Source: Aromatoleum aromaticum EbN1 (GTDB lineage Bacteria > Pseudomonadota > Gammaproteobacteria > Burkholderiales > Rhodocyclaceae). Taken from it: a DNA stretch of 64,000 nucleotides. Position 1 is the first letter of the stretch. Each line of letters starts with the position of its first letter. Location: positions 4,023,400-4,087,399 of the forward strand of contig NC_006513.1 of assembly GCF_000025965.1 (NCBI RefSeq), written 5' to 3'. Both the position numbers and the translations under genes were made by a program. Below are positions 26,448-39,224 of this stretch, in pieces. Below the pieces are notes generated by a model. It searched no databases. It saw only the letters and a program-made list of their open reading frames with translations, and was not told the origin of the DNA.

Positions 26448-29135
26448 ATGAAAGAGAAGCACTACCTCAGTCCCCTGCTCGAACCCAAATCGGTCGGCGT
26501 GATCGGCGCGAGCCAGCGTGAAACATCGCTGGGCAACGTGGTAATCCGCAACATGCAGAACGCGGGTTTTCGCGGCCGGCTGTTCGCCGTCAACCCGAAG
26601 CACGAATCGGTGCTGGGAGTGCCGTGCTACAAGTCCGTCGAGGACGTGCCGCACCGGCTCGACCTCGTGGTCATTGCGGTGCGCGCCGACCGGGTGCTGG
26701 CGATCGTCGAGGGCTGCGGCCGCGCCGGCGTGAAGGCGGTCATCATCATGTCGACGGGATTCTCCGAGACCGGCCCGCGCGGCGCGCTGCTCGAACGCCA
26801 CGTCGTCGAAGCGGCACGCCGCTACCGCATTCGCCTGCTCGGCCCGAACTGCCTCGGCATCATGCGTCCGGTGCTGGGCCTGAACGCGACTTTCGCACAC
26901 GTCAGCGCGATCAAGGGCACGATCGGGCTGATCTCGCAGTCGGGGGCGCTGTGCACGTCGATTCTGGACTGGGCCGAACCGAACAACATCGGCTTCTCGG
27001 CAGTCGTCTCGCTCGGCTCGTCGAGCGACATCGACTTCGGCGAAGTGCTCGAATACATGATCTCGGACCCGCGCACCGAGAGCATCATCATGTATGTCGA
27101 AGGCATCCGCGACGCACGCCGCTTCATGAGCGCGCTGCGCGGCGCGGCGCGTGTCAAGCCGGTGCTGCTGATCAAGGTCGGGCGCCACCCGGACGTGTCA
27201 CGGGCGATCCGCTCGCATTCGGGGTCGATGAGCGGCAACGACGCGGTCTTCGATGCCGCGCTGCGGCGGGCCGGCGTCATCCGCCTGTACAACATGGGGC
27301 AGCTCTTCGCCGCGGCCAACGCGCTGTTCTCGCACTTCCGCCCGCGCGGCAACCGCCTGGCGATCGTCACCAATGGTGGCGGACCGGGCGTGATGGCGGC
27401 CGACCGCGCGGCCGATCTCGGCATCCCGCTTTCCGAGTTCTCGGAGGGCACGATGGAAAAGCTCAATGCCGCGCTGCCGGCCGGATGGTCGCACGGCAAC
27501 CCGGTGGACGTCCTCGGCGACGCGGACGTCGAGCGTTATCGCAAGGCCGTCCAGGCGGTGCTCGAAGGGCCGAACGTCGACGGCGTGCTGGTGATGCTGA
27601 CGCCGCAGGCCAACACCGATCCGACCGCGGTCGCCGAGGCGGTTGTCGAGCTCGAGAAGACCGCTGACAAGCCGGTCGTGACGTGCTGGATGGGCGAGCA
27701 GCTGGTCGGCACCGGGCGCAAGACTTTCGAAGCCGCCGGCATCCCGACTTTCCGCACCCCGGAGCCGGCGGTCGAGCTGTTCAGCCACCTGTCGGCGTAC
27801 TACCGCAACCAGAAGCTGCTGATGCAGACGCCGGCGTCGCTGTCGCACCTCAATCCGCCGAGCGTCGAGAGCGCGCGGCTGGTCATCGAGACCGCGCTGG
27901 CCGAGCGCCGCAAGGTGCTCAACTCGATGGAATCGAAGGCGTTGCTCGCCGCGTTCCGCATCCCGATCGCCCAGACCGTGGTCGCGCGTTCGGCGACCGA
28001 GGCGATGGTGCTCGCCCAGGAGATCGGCCTGCCGGTGGTGATGAAGATCGACTCGCCGTCGATCATCCACAAAGCCGATTCAGGCGGCGTGCGGCTCAAT
28101 CTCGGCAGCCTCGCGGCGGTGCGCACGGCGTACCAGGAAATCCTCGAGGAAGTGCGCAAGAACAAGCCCACAGCGACGATCAACGGCGTCGCGATCGAGC
28201 CGATGATCCTCAAGCGCAACGGCCGGGAACTGGTCGTTGGCGTCAAACGCGACGCGGTGTTCGGCCCGGTGATCACTTTCGGCGAAGGCGGCGACCGCGT
28301 GGTCGCGAACCGCGACATGGAAATCGCGCTGCCGCCACTGAACCACTACCTCGTGCGCGACCTGATCAAGTCGTCACGCGTGTCGGTGCTGCTCGGCGAA
28401 TTCCGCACGATGCCAGCGGTGAAGATGGAGTCGCTGGAGTTCGTGCTGCTGCGCGTCTCCGAGATGGTCTGCGAACTGCCGTGGATCACGGAGCTCGAGA
28501 TCAATCCGCTGATCGTCGACGAGAACGGCGCGGTCGCCGTCGACGCGCGCGTGACGGTCGAGAACGTCTCGCCGTCGGTCGATCGCTACGCGCACATGGC
28601 GATCCATCCGTATCCGTCGCAGCTCATCACGAAGTGGACGACTCTCGACGGCGTCGAGGTCACGATCCGGCCGATCAAGCCGGAAGACGCCGAACTCGAA
28701 GTCGAGTTCGTGCGCACGCTGTCGGCCGAGACGAAGTATTACCGCTTCATGAACACGATGCGCGAGCTGCCGCCGGCGATGGTCGCGCGGCTGACGCAGA
28801 TCGACTACGACCGCGAGATGGCGTTCCTCGCGACGATCCCGGAAGACGGCAAGGAAATCGAGATCGGCGTATGCCGCTACGCGGTGAATCCGGACGGTGA
28901 GTCGTGCGAATTCGCGATCGTCGTCGCCGACGCCTGGCAACGCCACGGCCTCGCGCGCAAGCTGATGGGCATCCTGATCGAAACCGCGCGCAACAAAGGC
29001 ATCATGTACATGAACGGCGTCTTCCTCGCGAACAACGAGCGGATGCTGAAGTTCGTGCAGGGGCTCGGCTTCACGCTGTCGAACGATCCGGAAGACAGCA
29101 CCGTCAAGATCGGCGTGCTGCCGCTGCAGGATTGA
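26448..29135 (+). CDS. ADP-forming acyl-CoA synthetase-like/GNAT protein acetyltransferase (Pat-like)
   Basis: 895 residues. A CoA-binding Rossmann domain (about 1-130: SVGVIGASQRETSLGN), succinyl-CoA synthetase-like domains (about 145-460, with SHSGSMSGND holding the phospho-His position), an ATP-grasp domain (about 490-710), and a C-terminal GNAT domain (about 730-895; acetyl-CoA loop DAWQRHGLARKLMG) follow in order. This is the layout of Pat/PatZ lysine acetyltransferases, which acetylate enzymes such as acetyl-CoA synthetase and in which the synthetase part is often regulatory. AAAAAATGAAAG gives a weak RBS. Monocistronic; a tandem repeat follows the stop. Confidence 0.92.
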   Translation: MKEKHYLSPLLEPKSVGVIGASQRETSLGNVVIRNMQNAGFRGRLFAVNPKHESVLGVPCYKSVEDVPHRLDLVVIAVRADRVLAIVEGCGRAGVKAVIIMSTGFSETGPRGALLERHVVEAARRYRIRLLGPNCLGIMRPVLGLNATFAHVSAIKGTIGLISQSGALCTSILDWAEPNNIGFSAVVSLGSSSDIDFGEVLEYMISDPRTESIIMYVEGIRDARRFMSALRGAARVKPVLLIKVGRHPDVSRAIRSHSGSMSGNDAVFDAALRRAGVIRLYNMGQLFAAANALFSHFRPRGNRLAIVTNGGGPGVMAADRAADLGIPLSEFSEGTMEKLNAALPAGWSHGNPVDVLGDADVERYRKAVQAVLEGPNVDGVLVMLTPQANTDPTAVAEAVVELEKTADKPVVTCWMGEQLVGTGRKTFEAAGIPTFRTPEPAVELFSHLSAYYRNQKLLMQTPASLSHLNPPSVESARLVIETALAERRKVLNSMESKALLAAFRIPIAQTVVARSATEAMVLAQEIGLPVVMKIDSPSIIHKADSGGVRLNLGSLAAVRTAYQEILEEVRKNKPTATINGVAIEPMILKRNGRELVVGVKRDAVFGPVITFGEGGDRVVANRDMEIALPPLNHYLVRDLIKSSRVSVLLGEFRTMPAVKMESLEFVLLRVSEMVCELPWITELEINPLIVDENGAVAVDARVTVENVSPSVDRYAHMAIHPYPSQLITKWTTLDGVEVTIRPIKPEDAELEVEFVRTLSAETKYYRFMNTMRELPPAMVARLTQIDYDREMAFLATIPEDGKEIEIGVCRYAVNPDGESCEFAIVVADAWQRHGLARKLMGILIETARNKGIMYMNGVFLANNERMLKFVQGLGFTLSNDPEDSTVKIGVLPLQD

Positions 29136-29186
29136 ACCCCCAGAACTGACCCCCAGGACTGACCCCCAGAACTGACCCCCAAAACG
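29136..29186 (+). repeat. 13-bp direct tandem repeat, about 3.9 copies
   Basis: Units ACCCCCAGAACTG, ACCCCCAGGACTG, ACCCCCAGAACTG and a partial ACCCCCAAAACG directly follow the acetyltransferase stop codon. One unit differs at a single base. The spacing and variation suggest slippage-type expansion. It is too short and spacer-less for CRISPR. Confidence 0.85.
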
Positions 29187-29221
29187 CTGCTCTCCCGCGG
29201 CCGATCCCGCTTTTTCCGCTC

Positions 29222-30070
29222 ATGACCGCATCCATCGAAACACGCACTTTCCACGATCAACCCGCGCTCGTCCTGCGCACGCCGGGCGGCGCGCAGGCGG
29301 TCGTCTCGCTGCTCGGCGCCCAGGTGCTGTCGTGGACACCGGCCGGCGGCAGCGAGTGGCTGTACCTCAGTCCGCAGGCGCGCCACGATGGCAGCACGCC
29401 GATTCGCGGCGGCATTCCGGTGTGCTTTCCGCAGTTCGCTGCGCTCGGCAGGCTGCCGAAGCACGGCCTCGTGCGCACCCGGCGGTGGACCGTCGGCGAG
29501 CAGCGCAGCGGCGACGACTTCGCGCTGGTGACGCTGACGACGAGCGAAGACGATGCGAGCTACGCAGCGTGGCCGCAGCGCTTCTCCGCCGAGATCACGG
29601 TGATCATCGAAGGCGAGCGCCTCGGCGTCGAGCTGGAAGTCGGGAACACCGGCCACGCGCCGTTTGCGTTCACCGCCGCGCTGCACACCTACCTGCGCGT
29701 CGGCGAAGTCGAGAACGCCCGTCTCGAAGGCCTGCACGGCCACGAATACCGCGACGCCGCGGACAACGACCGCATCAAGCGCGACAGCGGCGATGCGCTC
29801 GTCGTCGAAGCCGAGACCGACCGCGTCTATCACGACGTGCAGCGCCCGTTGCTGCTGCGCGACGGCGGGCGCAGCCTCGGCATCAACGTCGAAGGTTTTC
29901 CGGACGTCGTGGTGTGGAACCCGTGGGAACAGCGCTGCGCGCAAATGCCCGACCTGCCGGCCAACGGATTCCGGCACATGCTGTGCGTCGAAGCCGCAGC
30001 CGCGCGCCACAGGATCGAGCTCGACGCCGGCGAGCAGTGGTACGGGCGGCAAACCCTGATCGCGCTGTAA
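29222..30070 (+). CDS. D-hexose-6-phosphate mutarotase (YeaD-like)
   Basis: 282-residue aldose-1-epimerase superfamily protein that interconverts alpha and beta glucose-6-phosphate. Family landmarks: [19 protein letters not shown] near residue 33, [27 protein letters not shown] with the active His, [10 protein letters not shown] and the C-terminal WNPWEQRC and [10 protein letters not shown] with the catalytic Glu. Start ATG 29222 is the only reasonable one. No partner genes; housekeeping. Confidence 0.92.
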   Translation: MTASIETRTFHDQPALVLRTPGGAQAVVSLLGAQVLSWTPAGGSEWLYLSPQARHDGSTPIRGGIPVCFPQFAALGRLPKHGLVRTRRWTVGEQRSGDDFALVTLTTSEDDASYAAWPQRFSAEITVIIEGERLGVELEVGNTGHAPFAFTAALHTYLRVGEVENARLEGLHGHEYRDAADNDRIKRDSGDALVVEAETDRVYHDVQRPLLLRDGGRSLGINVEGFPDVVVWNPWEQRCAQMPDLPANGFRHMLCVEAAAARHRIELDAGEQWYGRQTLIAL

Positions 30071-30188
30071 CGGCGGCGAGCGCCGCGGCCACGGAGCGTT
30101 GGCGCAGCGCTTGCGGCGATGCGGCCGGTTGTTGCACCATCGCGTCCTTTGCCCGGCGGCCGCTTGCCGCCTTCACGGCCATCCCCTC

Positions 30189-32537
<2,349 letters not shown>

Positions 32538-32568
32538 AATGAGCATGCGCAACAACAGGAATTCGTGC

Positions 32569-33450
32569 ATGACTCCCAATCCGAGCTACGTCCGTGGTTT
32601 CCTGCTCGACGACCTCGACATCCGTGGCGCGGTGGTGCGTCTCGACGACGTCTGGAAAGCGCTGCAGGAAGGGCGCGACTACCCTGCCGAAGTGGCGCGC
32701 CTGCTCGGCGAAATGAGCGCCGTGTCCGCGCTGATCACCGCAAACCTGAAGCAGGCCGGCCGACTGACGTTCCAGATCCAAGGCGAGCGGGCGCTCAGGC
32801 TGCTGGTCGTCGACTGCACCGAGACGCTTAACCTGCGCGCGTTCGCCGCAACCGACGGCGACATCCCTGCGGACGGCGGCCTGAAGGATCTGATCGGCGA
32901 CGGCATCCTGCAGCTGACGCTCGACATCCCCGCGCTCGACCAGCCTTACCGCAGCCTCGTGCCGCTCGAAGGCGACAGCATCGCGGCGACGTTCGAACAC
33001 TACCTGATGCAGTCCGAGCAGCAGCCCGCCGGCATCTGGCTCGCATGCAACGAGGATGCCGCCGCCGCGTTGTTCCTGCAGAAGCTGCCCGGCGCCGACA
33101 CGCGCGACGAGGACGGCTGGACACGCGCCCACCTGCTGGCCCAGACCGTGCAGCCCGGCGAGCTGCTGACGCTCGCGCCGGAAACCCTGCTCGGGCGGCT
33201 GTTCGCCGAAGAGAACGTCCGCCTGTTCGACGCCCGCCCGGTGACGCACGACTGGCCTGCCGACCGCGACAAGGTCATCGGCATGCTGCGCAGCCTCGGC
33301 GAAGCGGAAGTCAGGCGGATCATTGAGGAGCATGGCGAGCTGGTCGTGCGCGACGACCTGTCGAACCACGACTACCGCTTCGAGCCCGCCGAGATCGACG
33401 CCCTTTTCGCCTCGCATCCCGAACCGGGCACGCCGCCGACCCTGCACTGA
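32569..33450 (+). CDS. hslO: Hsp33-family chaperone lacking the redox-switch cysteines
   Basis: 293 residues. The Hsp33 core is clear: [31 protein letters not shown]-type segment at about 51-63, and [20 protein letters not shown] at about 239-258. In canonical Hsp33 a CXC pair and a CXXC pair around the GEAEV helix bind zinc. Here those places read [11 protein letters not shown] (225-235) and [12 protein letters not shown] (261-272), and the only cysteines in the protein are Cys83 and Cys160. It therefore cannot use the zinc/disulfide switch. ATG 32569 has AGGA 9 nt upstream; an ATG at 32539 is possible. Tandem with tex. Confidence 0.88.
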   Translation: MTPNPSYVRGFLLDDLDIRGAVVRLDDVWKALQEGRDYPAEVARLLGEMSAVSALITANLKQAGRLTFQIQGERALRLLVVDCTETLNLRAFAATDGDIPADGGLKDLIGDGILQLTLDIPALDQPYRSLVPLEGDSIAATFEHYLMQSEQQPAGIWLACNEDAAAALFLQKLPGADTRDEDGWTRAHLLAQTVQPGELLTLAPETLLGRLFAEENVRLFDARPVTHDWPADRDKVIGMLRSLGEAEVRRIIEEHGELVVRDDLSNHDYRFEPAEIDALFASHPEPGTPPTLH

Positions 33451-33593
33451 CGAAGTGTTCTCCAAGGGGCCGCGGCAGCCCTGCGCGACCTGTGCGAAGG
33501 TGTTGCAGAGGGCGCGGCCGGCATATCCCGCCAGCCTTGCCCGAATCCCTGCCGCTCAGTAGACTCCCAGCCTTTCAGCCACCCATCTCGCCC

Positions 33594-34376
33594 ATGCCCG
33601 CGTCCTCTCCTGCCATCCGCCCGATCGAGTTCCGCAACGCCAGCCTCGGCGCGACCATCGCGGTGCTGCGCGAGGCCGAACCGGCCCGCCTCGCGGATGC
33701 GCTGCACATGATGCTCGGCGGGATGCCGGATTTCTTCAGCGGCGATGCCGTCGTGCTCGATTTTGCCGATCTCGCCGACCTGCCCGCGCGCATCGACTGG
33801 ACCGGGCTGATGAGCCTGCTGCGCCGTTACCAGCTGCAGCCGATCGGCGTGCGCAATCTCCCGCCGGAGCTTGCCGCGGCAGCGCGTCAGACAGGACTGG
33901 CAATCCTCGACGGCGCCGAGCTGCGCGACCGCCAGAACGGGACGGCCGACGCTCCGCGCTCCGCCGCCGCGGCCCCGGCCCCGGCAGCGCACCCTGCCCC
34001 CCCGCCTCCCGCCCCGGAGCCCCGGGCGGCGACCCTGTTCGTCGACCGTCCGCTGCGCTCGGGCCAACAGGTCTATGCTCGCGACGGCGACCTGGTGCTG
34101 TTCGCCGGGATGAGCAACGGCGCCGAAGTCATCGCCGACGGCAGTATCCACTGCTACGGCCCGCTGCGCGGACGCGCGATCGCCGGGGCGCAGGGCGACG
34201 CTTCGGCTCGCATCGTATCGACCAACTTCGGCCCGGAGATCGTCTCGATCGCCGGCATTTTCCGCACTTTCGAACAAGGTATTCCGGAAGCGGTCGCCGG
34301 GCGTGCAGCGCTCGTCCGGCTGCTCGCGAGCGAATCCGACTACAAGCTTGGCATCGAACCGCTGCAGCTCGATTGA
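33594..34376 (+). CDS. minC: Septum site-determining protein MinC
   Basis: 260 residues. MinC_N FtsZ-inhibiting domain (about 5-105), a Pro/Ala-rich linker (about 120-145), and the MinC_C beta-helix (about 148-255: VDRPLRSGQQVYARDGDLV, VIADGSIHCYGPLRGRAIAG, NFGPEIVSIAGIF) that binds MinD. ATG 33594 (MPASSPAIRP) starts the conserved part. First gene of minCDE with a 31-bp gap to minD; together they place the division septum at midcell. Confidence 0.95.
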   Translation: MPASSPAIRPIEFRNASLGATIAVLREAEPARLADALHMMLGGMPDFFSGDAVVLDFADLADLPARIDWTGLMSLLRRYQLQPIGVRNLPPELAAAARQTGLAILDGAELRDRQNGTADAPRSAAAAPAPAAHPAPPPPAPEPRAATLFVDRPLRSGQQVYARDGDLVLFAGMSNGAEVIADGSIHCYGPLRGRAIAGAQGDASARIVSTNFGPEIVSIAGIFRTFEQGIPEAVAGRAALVRLLASESDYKLGIEPLQLD

Positions 34377-34407
34377 GCGCGGCTCCATCTTAAGAAAAGG
34401 GTATACC

Positions 34408-35223
34408 GTGACTCGAGTCGTCGTCGTGACATCAGGCAAAGGTGGCGTGGGCAAGACCACCACCAGCGCGGCATTTTCTTCCGGGCTCGCACTGCGCGGC
34501 TTCAAGACCGCGGTGATCGACTTCGACGTCGGCCTGCGCAACCTCGACCTGATCATGGGGTGCGAGCGCCGCGTCGTGTATGACCTAATCAATGTCATCA
34601 ACGGCGAAGCGAAGCTCAACCAGGCGCTGATCAAGGACAAGCACTGCGACAACCTGTTCGTGCTACCGGCTTCGCAGACGCGCGACAAGGACGCGCTGAC
34701 CGAGGAAGGCGTCGAGAAAGTGCTGAAGGAACTCGAGCACATGGGCTTCGACTACGTCGTCTGCGATTCGCCCGCCGGCATCGAGCGCGGCGCCGTGCTG
34801 GCCTTGACGTTCGCCGACGAGGCGATCATCACGACGAACCCGGAAGTCTCGTCAGTGCGCGACTCGGACCGCATCCTCGGCATCCTGCAGTCGAAGTCGC
34901 GCCGTGCCGCCGAGAGCGACGAGCCGATCAAGGAACACCTGCTCGTCACGCGCTATTCGCCCAAGCGCGTCGACGACGGCGAAATGCTGTCGTACAAGGA
35001 CGTCCAGGAGCTGCTGCGCGTGCCGCTGATCGGCGTCATCCCCGAATCGGAATCGGTGCTGCAGGCGTCCAACCAGGGCCTACCGGCGATCCACCTGAAA
35101 GGCAGCGACGTTGCCGAAGCCTATTCCGACGTCGTCGCCCGCTTCCTCGGCGACGAACGCGAGCTGCGCTTCGTCAACTACGAAAAGCCGGGGCTGATCA
35201 AGCGCCTCTTCGGAGGCAAGTGA
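34408..35223 (+). CDS. minD: Septum site-determining ATPase MinD
   Basis: 271 residues with a GTG start at 34408 supported by AAGAAAAGGG. The deviant Walker [10 protein letters not shown] is at about 10-18, Walker A' region [12 protein letters not shown], and Walker [13 protein letters not shown]. The C-terminal amphipathic membrane-targeting helix ends [10 protein letters not shown]. It recruits MinC to the membrane and oscillates with MinE, which starts 1 bp after the MinD stop codon. Confidence 0.97.
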   Translation: MTRVVVVTSGKGGVGKTTTSAAFSSGLALRGFKTAVIDFDVGLRNLDLIMGCERRVVYDLINVINGEAKLNQALIKDKHCDNLFVLPASQTRDKDALTEEGVEKVLKELEHMGFDYVVCDSPAGIERGAVLALTFADEAIITTNPEVSSVRDSDRILGILQSKSRRAAESDEPIKEHLLVTRYSPKRVDDGEMLSYKDVQELLRVPLIGVIPESESVLQASNQGLPAIHLKGSDVAEAYSDVVARFLGDERELRFVNYEKPGLIKRLFGGK

Positions 35224-35224
35224 A

Positions 35225-35491
35225 ATGACATTCCTTGCGCGCCTCTTCGGCGAGAAGAAGAAGACCGCGGAGATCGCGAAGAACCGCCTGTCGCTGCTGA
35301 TCGCCCACGAGCGCGGCGACGGTGTGCCGAAAGTGGACTTCCTGCCGGCCCTGCAGCGGGAGCTGATCGAGGTCATCTCGAAGTACGTCCCGGTCAATTC
35401 GGACGACATCAAGGTGCATCTCGACAAGCAGAACAACTACGAAGTCCTGGAAGTCAATATCGTCCTTCCCGAGCAGAATCAGGGACGCTGA
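35225..35491 (+). CDS. minE: Cell division topological specificity factor MinE
   Basis: 88 residues. N-terminal membrane-targeting and anti-MinCD segment ([20 protein letters not shown]; contact helix around 13-28 with [10 protein letters not shown]), then the topological specificity domain ([20 protein letters not shown]). It stimulates MinD ATPase. Typical length; last gene of minCDE. About 240 bp with no gene follow before lysS. Confidence 0.97.
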   Translation: MTFLARLFGEKKKTAEIAKNRLSLLIAHERGDGVPKVDFLPALQRELIEVISKYVPVNSDDIKVHLDKQNNYEVLEVNIVLPEQNQGR

Positions 35492-35733
35492 TTCTCACCC
35501 TCACGCCCGGGCCGGCGGCGAAGGGTCAGGCCGCGAGCAGCGACTCGACCTGCCCCCGGAACGCGTACGTTGCCCCAGTGCCGCCCGGCGACCCTGAGCG
35601 ACATCGCGATGTCGCACACAATGTCGCCGGCATCGTCCCCTGAAGCACGTTCGACACGCTGCGTGCCCGGCGCCAATTTGCCCGCGCTACGTCCGCGTGC
35701 CACAATCACTGCTTTTATGCCCCTTGCCGATTC

Positions 35734-37242
35734 ATGAGCGACCAGAACAACACTCCCGCCGCCTCGCAGGACGAGAATCACATCATTTCCGAGCGGCGTG
35801 AAAAGCTGGCCGCGTGGCGTGCCGGCGGCCGAGCTTTCCCGAACGATTTCTCGCGCGAGAACATCGCCGGCAAACTCGATGAGATCTACGGAGAAAAGGA
35901 GTCGCAGGAGCTCGACGCGACGCCGGTCGAAGTGAAAGTGGCCGGGCGCATCATGCTCAAACGCGTGATGGGCAAGGCGAGCTTCATGACGATCCAGGAT
36001 CTCTCCGGACAGATCCAGCTGTACGTCACGCGCGACGCGGTCGGCGAGGACGTCTACGCCGACTTCAAGCACTGGGACATCGGCGACATCGTCGGCGCCG
36101 TCGGCACGCTGTTCAAGACGCGCACCGGCGAGCTGTCGGTGAAATGCACTGACATCCGCCTGCTGACGAAAAGCCTGCGCCCGCTCCCCGACAAGTTCCA
36201 CGGCCTGACCGACGTCGAGCAGAAATACCGCCAGCGCCACCTCGACCTGATCATGAACGAGCAGACGCGCTTCACGTTCGTCGCGCGCAGCCGCATGGTG
36301 CAGTCGATCCGCAACTACATGGTCAGCCACGGCTTCCTCGAAGTCGAGACGCCGATGATGCACCCGATCCCGGGGGGGGCCGCGGCGAAGCCCTTCACGA
36401 CGCACCACAACGCGCTCGACATGGAGCTGTTCCTGCGCATCGCGCCGGAGCTGTATCTCAAGCGCCTCGTCGTCGGCGGCTTCGAGAAAGTCTTCGAGGT
36501 GAACCGCAACTTCCGCAACGAAGGCCTCTCCCCGCGCCACAATCCCGAATTCACGATGATGGAGTTCTACGAGGCCTACGCGAACTACAAGAGCCTGATG
36601 AACTTCACCGAAGGGCTGCTGCGCCAGGCCGCTCGCGAAGCGCTCGGCACCGAAGTGTTCGTCTACCAGGGTCGCGAGCTCGACCTGTCGAAGCCGTTCG
36701 CGCGGCTGACGATCGTCGAGGCGATCCACCAGTTCCACCCAGGCTTTTCGATCGCGCAGTTGAACGACGAAGCCTGGCTGCGCGCGAAGCTGACCGACCT
36801 CAAGGCGAAGCTGCGCGACGACGCGGGCCTCGGCACGCTGCAGCTGATGCTGTTCGAGGAGACCACCGAAGCCGAGCTGTGGGAGCCGACGTTCATCATC
36901 GACTACCCCGCCGAAGTGTCGCCGCTCGCGCGCCGCAACGACGCGAACCCGGAGATCACCGAACGTTTCGAACTCTTCATCGTCGGGCGCGAGATCGCCA
37001 ACGGCTTCTCCGAGCTGAACGACCCGGAAGACCAGGCCGCGCGCTTCCTCGAGCAGGTCAAGGCGAAGGAAGCCGGCGACGAGGAGGCGATGTTCTACGA
37101 CGCCGACTACATCCGCGCGCTCGAATATGGCCTGCCCCCGACCGGCGGCTGCGGCATCGGCATCGACCGCCTCGTGATGCTGCTGACCGACAGCCCGAGC
37201 ATCCGCGACGTGATCCTGTTCCCGCAGATGCGGACGGAGTGA
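35734..37242 (+). CDS. lysS: Lysyl-tRNA synthetase, class II
   Basis: 502 residues. OB-fold anticodon-binding domain (about 65-150, [18 protein letters not shown]), then the class II catalytic domain with motif 1 ([20 protein letters not shown]), motif 2 ([20 protein letters not shown]) and motif 3 ([20 protein letters not shown]). Lysine- and ATP-binding residues in these blocks are intact. Full length; start [10 protein letters not shown]. Confidence 0.97.
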   Translation: MSDQNNTPAASQDENHIISERREKLAAWRAGGRAFPNDFSRENIAGKLDEIYGEKESQELDATPVEVKVAGRIMLKRVMGKASFMTIQDLSGQIQLYVTRDAVGEDVYADFKHWDIGDIVGAVGTLFKTRTGELSVKCTDIRLLTKSLRPLPDKFHGLTDVEQKYRQRHLDLIMNEQTRFTFVARSRMVQSIRNYMVSHGFLEVETPMMHPIPGGAAAKPFTTHHNALDMELFLRIAPELYLKRLVVGGFEKVFEVNRNFRNEGLSPRHNPEFTMMEFYEAYANYKSLMNFTEGLLRQAAREALGTEVFVYQGRELDLSKPFARLTIVEAIHQFHPGFSIAQLNDEAWLRAKLTDLKAKLRDDAGLGTLQLMLFEETTEAELWEPTFIIDYPAEVSPLARRNDANPEITERFELFIVGREIANGFSELNDPEDQAARFLEQVKAKEAGDEEAMFYDADYIRALEYGLPPTGGCGIGIDRLVMLLTDSPSIRDVILFPQMRTE

Positions 37243-37271
37243 TCCCGGCCGCTCCGCCCCATCGTCACCCG

Positions 37272-37290
37272 GGCGCCGCAAGGCGCCTTG
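37272..37290 (+). terminator. Weak hairpin between lysS and mnmC
   Basis: GGCGCC, loop GCAA, GGCGCC, then TTG and soon TCGTTT. The stem is strong but the T-tract is poor, so termination would be partial at best. Confidence 0.35.
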
Positions 37291-37310
37291 TCGTTTCCGA
37301 GGCTGTACCC

Positions 37311-39224
37311 ATGCCGATCGACCCCGCCCGCCTGGCTTTCACCGACGACGGCACGCCCTGCTCGGCGGCCTTCGGCGACGTTTATCATGCGCGTGGCGGC
37401 GGGCTCGAACAGGCGCGCTTCGTCTTCATCGCCGGCAATGGCCTGCCGGCGCGCTGGCAGGGCCGCGAGCATTTCGCGATCCTTGAAACCGGCTTCGGTT
37501 TCGGGCTGAACTTTCTGGCCACCTGGGACGCGTGGCGAGCCGATCCAAAGCGTTGCGAGCGCCTGCATTTCGTCTCGGTCGAACGCCATCCGTTCACGCG
37601 GGAAGACCTCGCGACCTTGCACGCGCGCTGGCCGGAGCTCGCGCCGCTGGCTGCCGAACTGGCGGACCACTGGCCGACGCTGACGCCCGGCATGCACCGC
37701 CTGCATCTGAATCGCGGCCGCGTCGTGCTGACGCTGCTGTTCGGCGACGCACGCGAACTGCTGCCCCGGCTCGAATGCGGTGCCGACGCGTTCTTTCTCG
37801 ACGGTTTCTCGCCGGCCTGCAACCCGGAACTGTGGTCCGCCGCGCTGCTCGCAGAACTCGGCCGGCTGGCGGCATCCGGTGCAACGCTCGCGACCTGGTC
37901 GGTGTCGGGCGACGTGCGCCGGGCACTGGCCGCGGCCGGCTTCGACTGCGAAAAAGCGCCCGGCTTCGACGGCAAGCGCCAGATGTGCCGGGGGCGTCAC
38001 CGCGACGTCGGCACAGGGCCGGCGCCAGCGGCCGCGGCTGCGAGGCATGCGCTGGTGATCGGGGCCGGGCTCGCCGGCAGCAGCACCGCCGAACGGCTCG
38101 CGGCACGTGGCTGGCATGTCGACGTCATCGACGCGGCAGACGGGCCCGGCGAAGGCGCGTCCGGCAACCTGACCGGTGTGCTGCGCCCGCTGCCGAGCCT
38201 CGACGACAACCGGCTGGCGCGCATCACACGCGCCGGCGCACTGTACGGCCTGCATCACCTGCGCCAGCTGACCGAAGCCGGCCTGCCGGTGCGCTGGGAC
38301 GCGTGCGGAGTGCTGCATCTCGCGCGCGACCCGGTCCATGAAGACAAGCAGCGCCGCGTCGTCGAAGCCCATCGTCCGCCGTCCGACTACCTGCGTTTCG
38401 TCGAGCGCGACGAAGCCTCGACGCTCGCCGGCTGGCCGCTGCCGGTGGGCGGCTGGTGGTTTCCGCAGGGAGCGTGGGTCTCTCCGCCGAGCCTTTGCGC
38501 AGCGAACCTGATGACGCATCCCGACCTCATCCGCTGTCACTTCGGACGTGCGATGCAGCGGCTCGAAGCGAGCGCCGATGGCTGGACCGCGTTCGACGCC
38601 GACGGCAAGGCGATCGCCAGCGCCCCGGTCGCCGTGCTTGCGAACGGCGTCGGCATCCGCGCCGTACCGCAGGCGGCGGCGCTTCCGGTGCGCAGCGCGC
38701 GCGGCCAGGTGACGCATTTTCCCGCCGCGGCCGGCAGCCCGCCGAACGTCGTGGTATGCCGGCTCGGTTACGTCGCCCCGGCGCTCGACGGCGTACGCAG
38801 CGCAGGAGCGACGTTCTCGGTCGACGACGACGAGCCGGCGCTGCGCGACGCGGACCAGCGCGAAAACCTCGCGAAACTCGAATTCATCCTTCCCGGCTAC
38901 GCTGCGGCGGTCGACACCGCGGCTCTCGCGGGGCGCGTCGGTTTCCGTCCCGCGTCCCCCGACCGCCTGCCAATGGTGGGGGAAGTTCCCGCCGTCCTGC
39001 GCGCCGACCGGGCCACGCCGCTGGCGCAGATTCCCCGCCACCCCGGGCTGTATGCGGTCGCCGGCTTCGGCGCGCGCGGCCTGGTGTGGGCGAGCCTTGC
39101 CGCCGAGTTGCTCGCCAGCCACATCGCAGGCGAACCGCTGCCGCTCGAGCGCGAGCTCGTCGACGCCCTCGACCCCGCCCGTTATCTGCTGCGGCCGGCG
39201 CGCGGCATGACCCGGGAGGGGTAA
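37311..39224 (+). CDS. mnmC: Bifunctional tRNA mnm5s2U biosynthesis protein MnmC
   Basis: 637 residues. The N-terminal methyltransferase domain (about 1-235) has GFGFGLNFLATWDAW and the DAFFLDGFSPACNPELW catalytic block. A C-terminal FAD oxidase domain (about 245-637) starts ALVIGAGLAGSSTAERLAARGW and has GEGASGNLTGVLRPLPS. MnmC(o) removes the carboxymethyl group from cmnm5U and MnmC(m) methylates the product at the wobble base of tRNA. This is the same wobble nucleotide that SelU modifies. ATG 37311 (MPIDPARLAFTDDG) is the family start. Confidence 0.95.
   Translation: MPIDPARLAFTDDGTPCSAAFGDVYHARGGGLEQARFVFIAGNGLPARWQGREHFAILETGFGFGLNFLATWDAWRADPKRCERLHFVSVERHPFTREDLATLHARWPELAPLAAELADHWPTLTPGMHRLHLNRGRVVLTLLFGDARELLPRLECGADAFFLDGFSPACNPELWSAALLAELGRLAASGATLATWSVSGDVRRALAAAGFDCEKAPGFDGKRQMCRGRHRDVGTGPAPAAAAARHALVIGAGLAGSSTAERLAARGWHVDVIDAADGPGEGASGNLTGVLRPLPSLDDNRLARITRAGALYGLHHLRQLTEAGLPVRWDACGVLHLARDPVHEDKQRRVVEAHRPPSDYLRFVERDEASTLAGWPLPVGGWWFPQGAWVSPPSLCAANLMTHPDLIRCHFGRAMQRLEASADGWTAFDADGKAIASAPVAVLANGVGIRAVPQAAALPVRSARGQVTHFPAAAGSPPNVVVCRLGYVAPALDGVRSAGATFSVDDDEPALRDADQRENLAKLEFILPGYAAAVDTAALAGRVGFRPASPDRLPMVGEVPAVLRADRATPLAQIPRHPGLYAVAGFGARGLVWASLAAELLASHIAGEPLPLERELVDALDPARYLLRPARGMTREG

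Noticed and set aside
29136-29186. CRISPR-like array
   Set aside because: Contiguous 13-bp tandem units without spacers, and no cas genes in the window.
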